A DNA stretch of 64,000 nucleotides, taken from the NCBI GenBank assembly GCA_965153455.1, contig OZ234503.1:4340001-4404000 (forward strand), written 5' to 3'. The stretch comes from Sphagnum compactum (lineage: Eukaryota > Bryophyta > Sphagnopsida > Sphagnales). Position 1 is the stretch's first letter. Every line of letters starts with the position of its first letter. The translations under genes were made by a program, and so were the position numbers. The notes beneath the pieces are model-generated. The model was not told the origin of the DNA, searched no databases, and saw nothing but the letters and a program-made list of their open reading frames with translations. This document shows positions 49,977 through 61,970 of the stretch, in pieces.

Positions 49977-52510
49977 CACAACAACACATTATGGGTTTTT
50001 TGACCAGTCAAACATATTACTACTATCCTTTTCAATTATAATTGTAACTACTTAATCACAAAAATCACTATGTAAGTGCAAAGGCCATTGAGATGTCATG
50101 TGATATCATGGTTTTGGGTTTATAGTAACTAGTATGATGGTTTTTTGGGATAGATATATTATTATTCTCGAAATTATAATAATATGCTTTAAATTAATTA
50201 AAATTAGTTAATTAAAAATACCCTGATTTTGCAACTAAAATAACTTCTAGTCTCACAACTTGATGACGTGGCATTCCACATGTAATTACAATGCCAAAAC
50301 ATGTCTTTTATGACTTGTCCTATTTGACTATAATGGGAAAATGACTAAAAAATGGCATAAGCAATTTAAAAAATGAATATAAATGAATAAGACCAGTCGT
50401 ACAAAAGACATGTTTTGGCGTTGTACGTAATAAAATACTTGACTATTAGTCAACATGATGAATCATACACTATTTTGGATAAAATGAACCATTTATCAGT
50501 TGGTCACTATGTTAAAAATGATGTCCAATCCCTCAATGTAACTTTTTGCATCAAGATGTAAGTCCAAAAACTTTACCCTTACAACAACAAATCTTGTATT
50601 TTGAACCAGACACAAAAATGACTATTATTTTCTTAAACTACATTTATAACTATTTAGTCATAACAATCAGTAAGTAGTGGCAAAAAACATCAACATGCCA
50701 CATGGCATCATGGTTTTGTAATTATAGTTCAATATGACAACTTATTGGTTTTTTGGTAAATCATCATATTATTTTTCAAATTTTGTTCATTAGTTAGTTA
50801 GTTGCAAGAACCATCCACCTTTGCAACTAATAACAATTCAATTTCCCATGATGATGACATGGCATGCTATATGTCAACAAGATGATGTGGTCCTATATTT
50901 TGTCAACATCATGATTCATGTCGTTGATTTGATGAATTAATCTCATTTATTAACCAATTGAAAATATTGTTGTCCTTTGCAATTAATAATGACTCAATCT
51001 TCCATTTGGCAACAAGGTGTCACAAATTTTCATGGCAATCCATGATTTTTGTGATACCATAAGTTTTTTATGTGTGTTGAATTTATGGCACCAATATTTG
51101 TCATGGCATGCCATAATTTTTTGTGTGTCATGAAATTTTTGAAGTCATGAATTCACATGCATGTGTATACATGTGTACTAAACAATTTATAGTTAACTTG
51201 TAATTATAATTTTAATATTAATAGTCATTTTGAAAAAGGTGACATAACTCCTTGACTTTTTAACTACTTAACACAATAGCTTAAGTTAACATACCTATTA
51301 CATTAACTTATGTATGTAAGCTATTTAGTAAAAACCTACTTCGTAATATAGGTTACCTTGTAAATTATTTAATTAGACATAAAAAATTTACTACATCTAG
51401 TATATTTAAATATACCTAAAACATGTTACCCTACTAATAGGTTAACCTAGGTAAACTTGCCTAGGTTCTTAGCTTTAGGTTTTTTGCCAAATCAATTTAA
51501 GTAGCCTCATTACAAAATATTTTATCGTTTGTAACCACCACCTCAAGTTTATGTGATTAGATGCAACTATGATGCGACTAGATGTGACTAGATGTGACAT
51601 AATTGTTTTAGGTTAATTTACTTTTTAGCTTAAAAATGCCTAGGTTAACCTAGGTTAGGTTAGTAAATAGTATAGGTTGACACACTAATTCATTTTAAAT
51701 TAGCCTAAGGAGGTCTAGGTCTAAGCTAGGTTGATAGGTAGTAGGTAGGTTGACCTAGGGTGGCCAAGATTAATTCAAGGCTAAAAATTTTAAGCTTTAT
51801 AACTTTGTGTTAAATATAATTAACAAAAACAATGTGGCAGTGCAATAGATGAAGACTTGAACCCCAAAGTGAAGGTGAGAAGTTCAAGTCCTCATTCTTG
51901 CAACTTGTAATACCTAGGCCACTTGGCTTAGGTTAGGTAGCTTAGTCTAGGCTTCTTGGGTTAAGAGTTCGATGTTTGTTTTTAATCTATGCCACTTAGC
52001 CTAGGTTAGATATCTTAGGTTGTTTAACATAGGTAGCTAACCTAGCTTGGTTAAGCTAAGTTGATTTTTGGCTAGGCAAGTTAAGCTAGTTTGCCTAACC
52101 TATCTAGGTTACACTAGGTTGACTTTTGGTTATGCTAGCTACATGGGCTAAACTAGGTTGACTTTTTGTCATGTGCAATGACTCATAACATGTTTATAGA
52201 TTTTTGACATATGTCATCTATCCATCAAGATGTCTTTGTAACACTTAGTTGAATAAAATGATCAAGTTAAGATGGCATGAACTTTACGCATCATACCAAA
52301 GTTAATGATGACATGGAATGTCACTATTATAAACAAAATTTTAAATCCTAATCGTTAAAACAATTAGGTTTTGCAATTAAACGTCCCTTGCAACTAAATG
52401 GGTGAAATGACATGGGTTTAACAAACTCATTAATCATTAATCACATATGTCCTTCCTAATTAGTATATAGATGTAAAGGCTAATCACAAAACCCAAAATG
52501 TGTTGTGATT
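49977..52510. mobile_element. 2.5-kb terminal-inverted-repeat insertion, superfamily unassigned
   Basis: The left end is CACAACAACACATTATGGG. The right end is the inverse of AATCACAACACATTTTGGG, agreeing at 14 of the inner 15 positions and continuing GTTTTNTGA. The flanks GAATCTACC (49968-49976) and GGATCTACC (52511-52519) match at 8 of 9. Removing the insert rejoins the gypsy frame (NLP then KKSM), which supports these edges. Inside are a degenerate ~0.6-kb duplication (about 50040-50330 against 50630-50910) and an ACCTAGGTT-rich zone at 51230-52150. There is no coding sequence. An 8-9-bp duplication suits hAT or Mutator-like elements. Confidence 0.65.
51836..51900 (+). other. tRNA-like pol III B-box (weak)
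   Basis: AGTTCAAGTCC at 51881-51891 fits a pol III B box, with an A-box-like TGGCAGTGC about 45 bp upstream. No cloverleaf could be drawn with confidence. It may be a SINE head or chance. Confidence 0.15.
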
Positions 52511-52639
52511 GGATCTACCGAAAAAGTCAATGTTACTGAAAATACCAAAAACATTTCGGTTTTGGAGATATTACCCAACAATTGTTGGAGAGTAAACATA
52601 CCCTTACTTTGGGATAATTTTTAAATATCGCTCCGGATT

Positions 52640-55600
52640 TGAAACAATATGTTGCTGCCAAACTTGCCCCTAGAAGAAAAAATATCATTTCGGCAAGACC
52701 TAATCTAGTTATTGTTTCGATGGCGATTGATCGAAGACATGGCTATGATATAGGTTCAAGTCGACAACAACATTATTGAGAACATCATATTTGATGGAGG
52801 ATCTAGCATGAACATCATGCGTGAACATCATGATGGAAGAACTACAGATATGATTAGGACTCCCTAGTCCTAAACTAACATTATATACACTCCGGATGAC
52901 GGATCAAATCGATTCATCAAGGATCTCAAAATCCTTATTCATGGGATTCCTTACATTGCGGCATTCACAATAATGAAATAACAATGTTTTGGATTCCAAT
53001 TATTCACACTATGAAAAATCGTGTCTGTCAAAACCACACTACCCTCTAATTAAAATTCAAAAAACAACTCATATAGAACTATTGTGCAATTGGGTGAAAA
53101 CACACAAAGGTGGAGTACATAATCTTGTCATAGCTTGTTAGATTATCAATCATGGACCATAGAACAAAATATAAATGAATAATATATGAAAATGACTAAA
53201 AATAATAATATACATGTGATATGATCTCATTGTATGAATTTCATGAATAGATTTTGAGTTACCATAACATATTGGACTATTGAAATGCTAAAAACCCTAC
53301 TTCACAATCCATATCGTATGATTATGGATTCATTACTAAAATGTTTAGTTGAAAGAATTTTTTTGACATAATAAATAGTGTGATGCCATTGATACCAAGG
53401 AAAACAATTTTGAAAGATTTTGAAAACCATAAATTGAGATATATAATGAAATATATATTTTTGTATGAAATCATTTATTCATTTGAATTAGCGATTCAAC
53501 TTCTCTTTTTTTAAATGTAAATTTTTGATACGACTATCTATAATTGATTAAGTTAAAAAGTTAAAAAAATTGTTTAACCTTGCCATATGACTTGTGCAAT
53601 ATAATATATTTTGTTACAATGTAAAACAAATTTTTATTTTAACACTAGTATGGATTCCACATATGCCAAAATATTTCATTTTAGTGTGTTTTGACCCAAC
53701 TATCCCTTGGGTATTACAACTAATGTGCAACTATCCCCCTAAAAATACAATGTATTAATAAATAAATTGTCGCATCAGAAAATCAGTTAGTTGTATAGTT
53801 GCAAGTGAGTTGAAAATGGGTCTTCTATACTATCATTTATACATATCATACATATATATGTAGTCAACCATGTTTGACTTTTTAAAGAGTTGCATTATAG
53901 TTGCATGTGATAATTATTTTAGAATTGTTATAAATGTGCCACTAAAACAACAACTATGTTGCAACTAATGTATAAATGTACATACATGTGATCATGCCAT
54001 GTGTCCACATTTCCATCACCCATTATGGGATACATTTACAACTAGTTTTTTATTATGACTCCCATTGAAACATTTAATTTGGCCACTAGTGTGCCATTAC
54101 TAAAGTACTAATGTTCAATTATGTTATAACTATACTACAACTACTTATAATTTAATAAGGATATATATTCAATAATTATTTATATTTTCATCATATGTAC
54201 CTCATTTTGAGTGATTTAAAATGTTATGGGAGGGCTACCTCAAGCTTTAAAAATCATGTTTGAATTGCAAAAAAAAAGGAGTAATGAAAAAATTACAAGA
54301 GGAAAATTAAGCTTTCTAACTTACAAAGCACATTTTTCTCCTTCTTTTCCATTTTTTGGGATCCCTCTTATTTTAAAACCTCATAATTTTCTTAGTTTTT
54401 ATTCATTTTAAGCGATTTAAAGTGTTATAGGAGTGCCCCTTGAAGTTCTATAATCATCTTTGAATTTTAATAACAATAGAAGAACTTACAAGGAATTTTT
54501 TGGGTGTTTACGAATTGGCCTTTGTAGCGTTCAGTTGTTTGAATTTTTGAGTTATTGACCCCCTCTATTTTGGGGGGTTGTAACTTTCTCAATTCTATTT
54601 TGTTTTTGACAATTTTTAATGTGCCAGATGCATTAATAGGAGAGGTTCAAGTTTTGTTTAGACACCAGAAACAATGGAGCCCTCCCCTTGGATCCGGGCT
54701 ACCCTAAACACTTAAGTGTTATGTTGTAATTCAATTGCAACTCAATTTGCAACTAAGGAACAATGAAAAGATTTAACCTGTATGCTTTGTTTTTAAATCT
54801 CATGTTACAAATATAAAAAGACTTTTCCTTTATATTCTCACATTAAAATACAAATGCCATTTTGGGATGAGCTTAAAAAAATATTAACTTAAAGATAAAA
54901 CACAATTTTTAAAAAAAAATCATGGCTATTTTTTAATTCATTTAGTCTTGTGCTTTCCTACCTACTTACCTACCTAGGTAATTAAGTAGGACCTATTTAT
55001 TTATGTACCCATGTAAGTAGGTTAGTAGGTAGGTCCTAGGTAAATATGTAGGTATGTAGGTCTTAAGACCTACCAACTTACCTACCTACGGTTATGTATG
55101 ACCTACCTAGCTACTAAAATGAATATTTTTATTATTTATTTATTTCAAAATATAATTATGCCATGTGACAATTTTTGATTGTGCCACATGTCACAATTTT
55201 GAACCATCATTAACAATGATAACGGACAATGGAGATTAATATTTTGAAAAAAAAAATTATGTCCAAAAATCTTCATAGTACCACATGTTTGATTTTAATA
55301 AATGGATGATAATTAATGACGTCAACATGACATCATGGGTGCAGTTATAATGGAATTGCATAGTAGTTGAAAATGAGTTGTTTTGACTAAGTTGCAATGA
55401 GTTGCACTATATATATGGTGAGTTGTAATTCTGTCGTTCATGCAACTTGTTCATTAGCACTCACGACATATAAATATAATGAATTGCAAGAATCCTTTAC
55501 AACCCAAAAATTGAGTTACAAGGCCAGTTGCAATTTTTTTTTCATAATGTCAATGTTGTTAGGCCAACCATGGTTGTGTAATGCACGTGTTACTCATGAT

Positions 55601-55690
55601 TGGGAAAACAACCTAATCACCATTGAAGGCACTGGCACAATGCAAACCATTACTGTAACCAAACATTTGGATAGTAATACTAAACATCCT
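52640..55690 (+). pseudogene. gypsy protease remnant, interrupted
   Basis: The aspartic protease segment contains VDNNIIENIIFDGGSSMNIM (the DGGS form of the active-site motif seen in this plant group), then LGLPSPKLTLYTLRMTDQ in a shifted frame. It breaks after NYS at 53006. The rest, MLLGQPWLCNARVTHDWENN and then ITIEGTGTMQTITVTKHL, resumes at 55553 after the CACTA insert. Upstream, PDLKQYVAAKLAPRRKNI-like coding sequence begins near 52625. The fragment is inactive. Confidence 0.75.
53007..55549. mobile_element. CACTA element, 2.54 kb, with exact 3-bp target duplication
   Basis: It begins CACTATGAAAAATCG and ends in the inverse of CATTATGAAAAAAAA. TCA lies immediately on both sides (53004-53006 and 55550-55552), the 3-bp duplication expected of CACTA elements. 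Removing the insert and one TCA restores the protease frame across the junction (NYS|MLLGQPW). TTGCAACT-type words recur near both sides, and an ACCTA/TAGGT-rich zone lies at 54955-55110. I found no transposase, so it is probably non-autonomous. A short frame at 54226-54411 is not recognised. Confidence 0.8.
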
Positions 55691-55704
55691 AAGGTTTTGC
55701 TATG

Positions 55705-56035
55705 TTACGATCTAATGGAAGAAGTCATAGAAGAAGAAGAAGAAGAAATATTTTTTACAACAAAATTGAATTTGTTTACATTTGAAACCATTGCATTACT
55801 GAAACCAAAAAAATTCAACGATGCAATTTTCAGTGTACAAGTTGGTACAAAAGACCTTATATTCATCTTTCCACACTTTTAGGGACAAATTACAGTAGAT
55901 ACTACAGCAACACACATTAAAGTTTAAAAATTGGACATCGCAAGTTGGGCATTACTTAAGGATCACCATGTAAGACTTCTCAATTTGGGGATTATCAAAA
56001 ATCCTCATATAGTTAAATTAAATGTAACATTGGAT
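55705..56035 (+). pseudogene. gypsy protease-RT linker
   Basis: An acidic stretch (EEVIEEEEEE) follows the protease and runs on to the reverse transcriptase. Such linkers are poorly conserved. Confidence 0.5.
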
Positions 56036-57310
56036 GAACCAATTGCCACCAATACCAAAACATTGCTCCAGGAGTATAAAGACATTTTCACATGGAATGA
56101 TATTTACTTGAAAGGAATTCCACCATGAATTGCTCAACATTGCATCAAGCTCAATACCACTATTCCACATGCTCATCAAGCCAAGTACTGAATGAACCCA
56201 AATTATGTTGCAATAGTCAAGCAGGATTTAGACAAGTTTTTAAGTACAAGTTTCATGGCCTTGGTGGAGGAAGCTAGTTAGTTATCGCTAATTGTTGTTG
56301 TTCCAAAAAAAACCAGCAAGCTTAGGATTTGTGTGGATTTTCAACAATTCAATAATGCGGCCAAGAAAGATCCATATCCTTTACCTTTTACTGAAGAGGG
56401 TTTTGGACGAAATGGCAAGTCATGAAGTCTATTCATTTTTGGATGGATTTTTCGGTTATCATTAGATTATGGACGCCCCCGAAGATAGATACAAGATTGC
56501 ATTCATCATCGATTGGGGAGCATTTGTTTGGGTGGTCATGCCATTTGGACTCAAGAATGTTCCACCAACTTATCAATGAGTGGTGAGAATAGCTTTTAAA
56601 GACTATTTTGGTGTGTTTATGAAATTATTTTTGGATGGCTTCAATGTGTTCAACAATTTGAACACCCATTTAACAAAGCTATGACTATGTTTTGATAAAT
56701 GCAGAGAATTTGGTATAAGTTTGAACCTCAAAAAATGCATGTTCCTCGTGCATTTAAACATTTCTTGGGATAAGTGGTATCCAAAGAAGGCAAGCTACTA
56801 GATTTGAAGAAAATTTAGGCTATTGTTCACATGCCTTCACCAAAAACACCTAAGGACATTTAGGTTTTCAATGGCATGACATAATATTACCGGTGTTTCA
56901 TCAAGGATTTTGCTTTCATTATGGCTCCCATTACCAAGCTACTACAAAAGACATAAGCTTTTGAGTGGACATTAGAGTGCCAACAAGCTTGGGAAGAAAT
57001 CAAGCAGTGTTACATGGATGCACCAATTTTGATTCCACTTCATTGGGACCTTGACATGTTCACATAGACGTTTTTAATCTAGTAGTTGGGGTTACTAGCA
57101 TAAAACATTATCAAAAAATGTGACCAATCGATTGCCTATGCATCACAATTACTCAACAACATTGAATGGAATTATATGATGATTGAAAAGGAAACACTCA
57201 TAATGGTTTATGCTTTCCACAAATTCCGTCAGTACTTTTTGGGTAACAAATTCATTTTTTATGTGGACCATTTAATGCTATTATATTTGGTTTAAAAATG
57301 TCAAGTTTCA
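56036..57310 (+). pseudogene. pol: gypsy reverse transcriptase and RNase H remnant
   Basis: Reverse transcriptase motifs in order: MNPNYVAIVKQDLDKFL, LRICVDFQQFNNA, DPYPLPFTEE, VYSFLDGFFGYH (first catalytic Asp), FVWVVMPFGLKNVPPTYQ and KLFLDGFNVF. The last is the catalytic box, with DG at 56634-56639 in place of DD. Next come RCFIKDFAFIMAPITKLL-like sequence and RNase H with ASQLLNNIEWNYMMIEKE near 57150 and YAFHKFRQYFLGNKF near 57210. At least ten in-frame stops occur, and most are TGA or TAG/TAA where the family has Arg, Gln or Trp codons. The gene is dead. Confidence 0.85.
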
Positions 57311-57823
57311 AGAAAAATAATAAGGTGGCTACTTCTCTTCTTAGAGTATGATTTTTTAATAATTTATTAACCAAGGAGATCTCATTCAGGCTATGGTGGA
57401 TACATTACTCCGAATGCTCAATCTCACAAAACAAAGTGGAGTATTGGACCAAACAACGGACGTTATTATCTTCCTCTTACAATCGATGTAGTTACAGAAT
57501 TTTTTTGAGTACCTCAATACTTGAAATTTTATGGTTCACCACAGCCAAAAGCAAAAGAAAAAGCTAGCCTTGAAAGCTTTACAATTTTCTTTGGTACGTG
57601 AAAATTTATATCATCAAGTTCAAGACCAAGTTATTAGGCGTTGCCTTGAGGACTTAGAAATACCCATAGTGTTATAGGAAATTCTTGAAGGAATCGATGG
57701 CGGTCATTTCTCATCCAAAATCATAGTTTGCAAAATCTTGGATGTAAAGTATTGGTGGCCCATGATGCACAAGGATGTTCTCCAATCTTATCAAGCTTGT
57801 GACAAATGTCAACGAATGAAGAA

Positions 57824-58708
57824 TGTCACGACCTTAGCCTTAGGCTCACGACCAAGGCAAGGGCATGGAAAGGTGCGGGTCGAGAATGCAACTTGGGAGC
57901 AACATTCACACTCTTAAGAGTGTGGGAAAGTGTGAGGGAATGAGCCCACACATTCCCAAGTGGGCTCCCATTTTGGGAGTTGGAGTCCCAATGGATTTTC
58001 GAATCTTTAGAGAGCGATTTAAGGGGTCAAGACTCATTGGATTGGAAAGTTTTTTATACCATTGAAAAGCTCTTGAAACATAGATGTCTGAAATGGGCTC
58101 ACATGATTATTTGAGTACTTACAACATAAATTATGGCCAAAACAAAGGGCCATGAATCAAAATGTCAATTTGACTCCCAACCATTAAAAGTTGGGAATCG
58201 CTTTGATTTACGTGTGTGCAAAAGGTGTGCTACATATTGTTGACAAGGGCTAAAACTTTGCTTTAAACCTCACTTCAATCAAAGGTTTGCACAAGAAATT
58301 ATATGCATCAAAAGTGCAAAAGTCCCAATTTCAGGAATTTTGGAATTTCCGACTTGGGAGTCTTGGGAAAAATGACATTTAGGTGTAGCCCCTATGGCTA
58401 ATCACTATAAGGGGGAAGGTGGTGGCTTCCCCCAAGTCTAGGTTGTGGTGAATCTTGTGAGTCTGTGTATGCTTGTGGCTCATCCGTGCACCAAAAGTGC
58501 TCCAACTTTGCATTAACCAACTTGTTGTTTGGTTTGTGTAAATCCATATGAATAATTGACCTATTTGTTACTCATCGTAATCCCCATCCTGATCCCTTTT
58601 ACCCCCAAAGTGCTGCAAGCTAGGGAATGTACTTCAACTCCTTCTTCTTCCGTTGTTTTCATTTTTGGATTCGCATTTGAATCTTTCAAGGAGTTTGGGT
58701 ATGTGTCA
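57824..58708 (+). mobile_element. Solo LTR A, 885 bp
   Basis: It starts TGTCACGACC, a common start of plant gypsy LTRs, and ends ..ATGTGTCA. It has a TATAAG box at 58406 ahead of a GGGGGAAGGTGGTGGC stretch. It shares about four fifths of its bases with 59044-59956. Flanking bases AAGAA and GGGAA agree at 3 of 5, a weak duplication. It interrupts the integrase zinc-finger to core boundary. Confidence 0.7.
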
Positions 58709-59043
58709 GGGAATTTCATATAAAACAACATAGTGAAATGGGTCATTTCATTGCCAACAGAACTTTTCATCATGAAATGGGGATTAGATTTTGTTAGCAT
58801 GTTCAAACCCATAAGCAAGTATATTAGAAACAAGTACATTCTGGTAGCAATTAACTATGCCACCAAATGGGTGGAAGTAAAGACATTGCACACCAATATA
58901 ATGGCCGAGATAGCAAAATTCATATATGAGTTCATTCTCACAAGGTTTGGCTATTTGCTTATTTTAGTAAGTATCAAGGCACTTTATCGATGATGCCATT
59001 GAGATATTTACAATCCATTTTCTATTATGACATACAACGTTAA

Positions 59044-59956
59044 TGTCGCCACCTTAATCTTGGGCTTGCGACCAAGGCAAGGGCTTGTAAAGGTGCAGGC
59101 CAAAAATGAAGTCTGGGAGTCACATTTCATGCTCCGTGAGTGTAGGATAATGTGAAGGAATGAACCCACACACTCCCAAGTGAGCTCCCACTTTGGGAGT
59201 TGGAGTCCCGATGGACTCCCAAATTTTCAGAGGGCAATTTCAGGGGTCAAAACTCATTGGATTCAATAGTTACTTATACCATTGAAAAGATTTTGAAACG
59301 CAAATGTTTAAAATGGGCCCGTATGATTCATTTGGGTACTTAAAACATAAGTTATGGCCAAAAGAAGGGCCGAGAGTCAAACTACCAATTTGACTCCCGA
59401 CCATTAAAAGTTAGGATTCGCCCTGATTTTGTTGTGTTCAGGTCGCATGCCACATACCGTTGAACATCTCTCAACAAGGGCTATAACTTTGCTTTAGACC
59501 TCACCTCAATCGGAGGTTTACACAAGAAGTTATAGGCCTCCAAAATTGCAAGAATCCTAATTTCGATAATTTCGGGACTCCCAACTTGGGAATCCCGGGA
59601 CAAAATGACATTTGGGTGTAGGCCCCATGGCCAGGTACAAAGAATACTATAAGGGGGAAGGTGGTGGCTTCCCCCAAGTCCGGGCCATGGTGAGTCTTGT
59701 GAGTCCGTGTTTGCTTGTGGTTTGTCCATGCACCAAAAGTGGTCCAACTATGCATTAACCAACTTGTTGTTTGGTTTGTGCAGGTCCATGTGAATAATTG
59801 ACCCGCTTGTCCCTCGTCTTAGTCCCCATCTGAAGTTCCAACACACCCTTCTACCCTCGAAGTGCTGCGAGCTAGGGAACGTACCCAACTCCTTATCCTT
59901 CCGTATTTTCACCTTTGGACTCGCAGTTGAGTCTATCAAGGATTTGGGGTGCGTCA
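59044..59956 (+). mobile_element. Solo LTR B, 913 bp
   Basis: It starts TGTCGCCACC and ends GGTGCGTCA, with a TATAAG box at 59648. It belongs to the same family and orientation as 57824-58708. Flanks GTTAA and CTCAT do not form a convincing duplication. It interrupts the integrase core between HTT and SSTYYLQGN. Confidence 0.7.
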
Positions 59957-61000
59957 CTCATCCACTTATTACTTACAAGGCAATGGCCAAGTGGAGTCCA
60001 CCAACAAAGTCATTGGTTTGCTTTTTGCTAAACTGGTGAATGAAAATTATATCGACTGGGATGAACACCTACGCATGGTTTTGTATGTTTACCACACAAC
60101 ATTCAAGGTAACCACTCGACATATACCATTTCAGCTAGATAATGGTTTTTAACATTTAATGCCAACAAAATATTTATTGGCCATGAAAGATCCACATGAT
60201 GATTGATACTTTTCCCCTACTCGTATTCTCACCAGTCACATGGCTAAATTGGAACACTTGGATGAAACCCGTCAGCATGCAATAGATCAGACATGTATAA
60301 GGCAATGGAACATGGTGTCGATGGGCTCAACAAAACCACAAAATTAAGATTTTTTTTATGGGGGATATAATTCTTTGGTTTCTAAAGGGCAAAAAGGAAC
60401 ACATTAGAGAGTTCAAAAAATAATGGTTTGGCCCATATAAAATACAATATTGTTTCCCCAATAATATTGTACTATTTGTTAACATCGACAAGTTTGAACT
60501 GAATCCCATTTTGGTGAACATCAACAAGCTAAAACCCTACCAATACTTGGATAAAGCTTCTAGAGGACTAAAAGCCACCATTAAAAGGGAAAAAAAACAC
60601 AAGGAGGAGTTACAAAAAGACTTTCAGCTTAATTTTACTGAAAATCACAATCAATCAAAAAAATATTTTCGGTATCGACCAACTAGCATATTGAACTCCC
60701 AAACCAATAATGATTTTTATACAAATATCGAATTCCAGTATAGACTAACCGAAAAAAACAAATTCCACCGAACAATATTTTTCCAGCGAAGTAGTTCGAG
60801 ATTTTGGTTTAGAAACAAATTTTGAATTGGAATCAACCAAAAATAATTTTGGTCTAGAATATTTGAAAGAAGATTCCACCTTAGAATCGACTAAAGTAGA
60901 TTCTAAACATTTCGGCTTGGAATTGGTACATAGTAGTTTCGGTATGGAATCCACAAAGGAAGATTCCATCATATAATTATTAGTGACACATTTTATAAAG

Positions 61001-61970
61001 GGTGTTGGGGTAATCATGATAGGGTGTCTTCCAAATTGACGAAATGACATTGGAAGGACAAAAAAGTTTCATCCATACCCACGAAATGATTTTTGTAACT
61101 GACGTTAGGTTTAAGCACCCGAACTTCAATATAAAAGGAAACACTGTTTATTCAACTTTCCTTCTTTCTTTTCATTATTGTTATGTTGCTGAAATTTCAC
61201 CGAAAGTTTTATAAAGATGAGAGGAAACGTCAACAAGGAAATGGTAAAGAAAATGAAAAGGAGGGATAAAAGAGAAAAAATGGTGGTGGTTTTTTCTGGT
61301 AAGGGAAAGATCATTTTTTCAAAGATGGACAAGTTCCAGAAGTGGATCCCTAGAAGGGATGTTGAGTGGGTTAACATGTTGGCATTTTTGGTTTGTTCAA
61401 TATGCAAATGAGCCCAATTCGATCATTAGTGAAAGAGTTCCTATAGACCATCACCCACTTCAATCCTATTGTTGTTATTGGCATCATAAGAACTTTACAT
61501 TACCCTACACACTTATCTGCCACATTTTAGAAAAAGGTGAAGAACTCACCTTAACATACACACTACACAGTAAGACCAAACCATGGAAAGACAACAAAAA
61601 TGACCACAAAATATGACAACATTGATAAATGAGTGTGTAATGGACAGAAAAACCAAAGAGCACATAAAAAGATTTAGGAATGTCACTTTTCATATATTTT
61701 AGCAAGCACTTGAAGCAAAAGGATATTTTTAAAAATATTATGAAAGAATGGCATATTCTTAGCATATTATAAGTATATTTTAAATATATTTTCAAAATGA
61801 ATTATCAACACCCTATTTTCAATTTTAAAAATTATATTTAAAATAAATAATTACACCTTATATTTTTACACATTGTTTGTAATAAAATGGAAGAGACCTC
61901 CCCTGAGTAAAAGACTCACCTTAATAATAAACGATGATGGCAACATAAGAAGATTATTTGGTCCTTGTTG
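61001..61970. other. Possible 3' LTR of the gypsy element and spacer
   Basis: TGTTGGGG at 61003 follows AAAGGG, and TATAAAA lies at 61130-61136, as in an LTR promoter. No matching 5' copy was seen, so this remains tentative. A 64-aa lysine-rich frame at 61217-61411 is unassigned. The stretch 61650-61880 is AT-rich with nothing recognisable. Confidence 0.3.

Larger units (their letters stand above)
57540..60540 (+). pseudogene. gypsy integrase remnant, split by two LTR insertions
   Basis: The zinc-binding N-terminus lies before 57823 (VKYWWPMMHKDVLQSYQACD, then KCQRM). The core runs 58709-59043 ([38 protein letters not shown]) and resumes at 59957 (STYYLQGNGQVESTNKVIGL, WDEHLRMVLYVYHTT, PFQL). 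The C-terminal GPY/F-like module is near 60430-60540 (IQYCFPNNIVLF.., LVNINKLKPYQYL), with WFGPYK degraded. No chromodomain is evident. Frameshifts and stops throughout. Confidence 0.85.
48381..61000 (+). mobile_element. Ty3/gypsy retrotransposon, inactive, with four nested insertions
   Basis: The domains appear in gypsy order on the plus strand: gag with a zinc knuckle, protease, reverse transcriptase, RNase H, and integrase with a C-terminal GPY/F-like module. Four later insertions (49977-52510, 53007-55549, 57824-58708, 59044-59956) account for about 6.9 kb of the ~12.6 kb, so the original internal region was nearly 6 kb. LTRs were not firmly identified. A degenerate AGAGCC primer-site-like word near 48390 could mark the 5' internal edge. 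A TGTTGGGG at 61003, with TATAAAA at 61130, could open the 3' LTR. Stops and frameshifts occur throughout. Confidence 0.85.
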
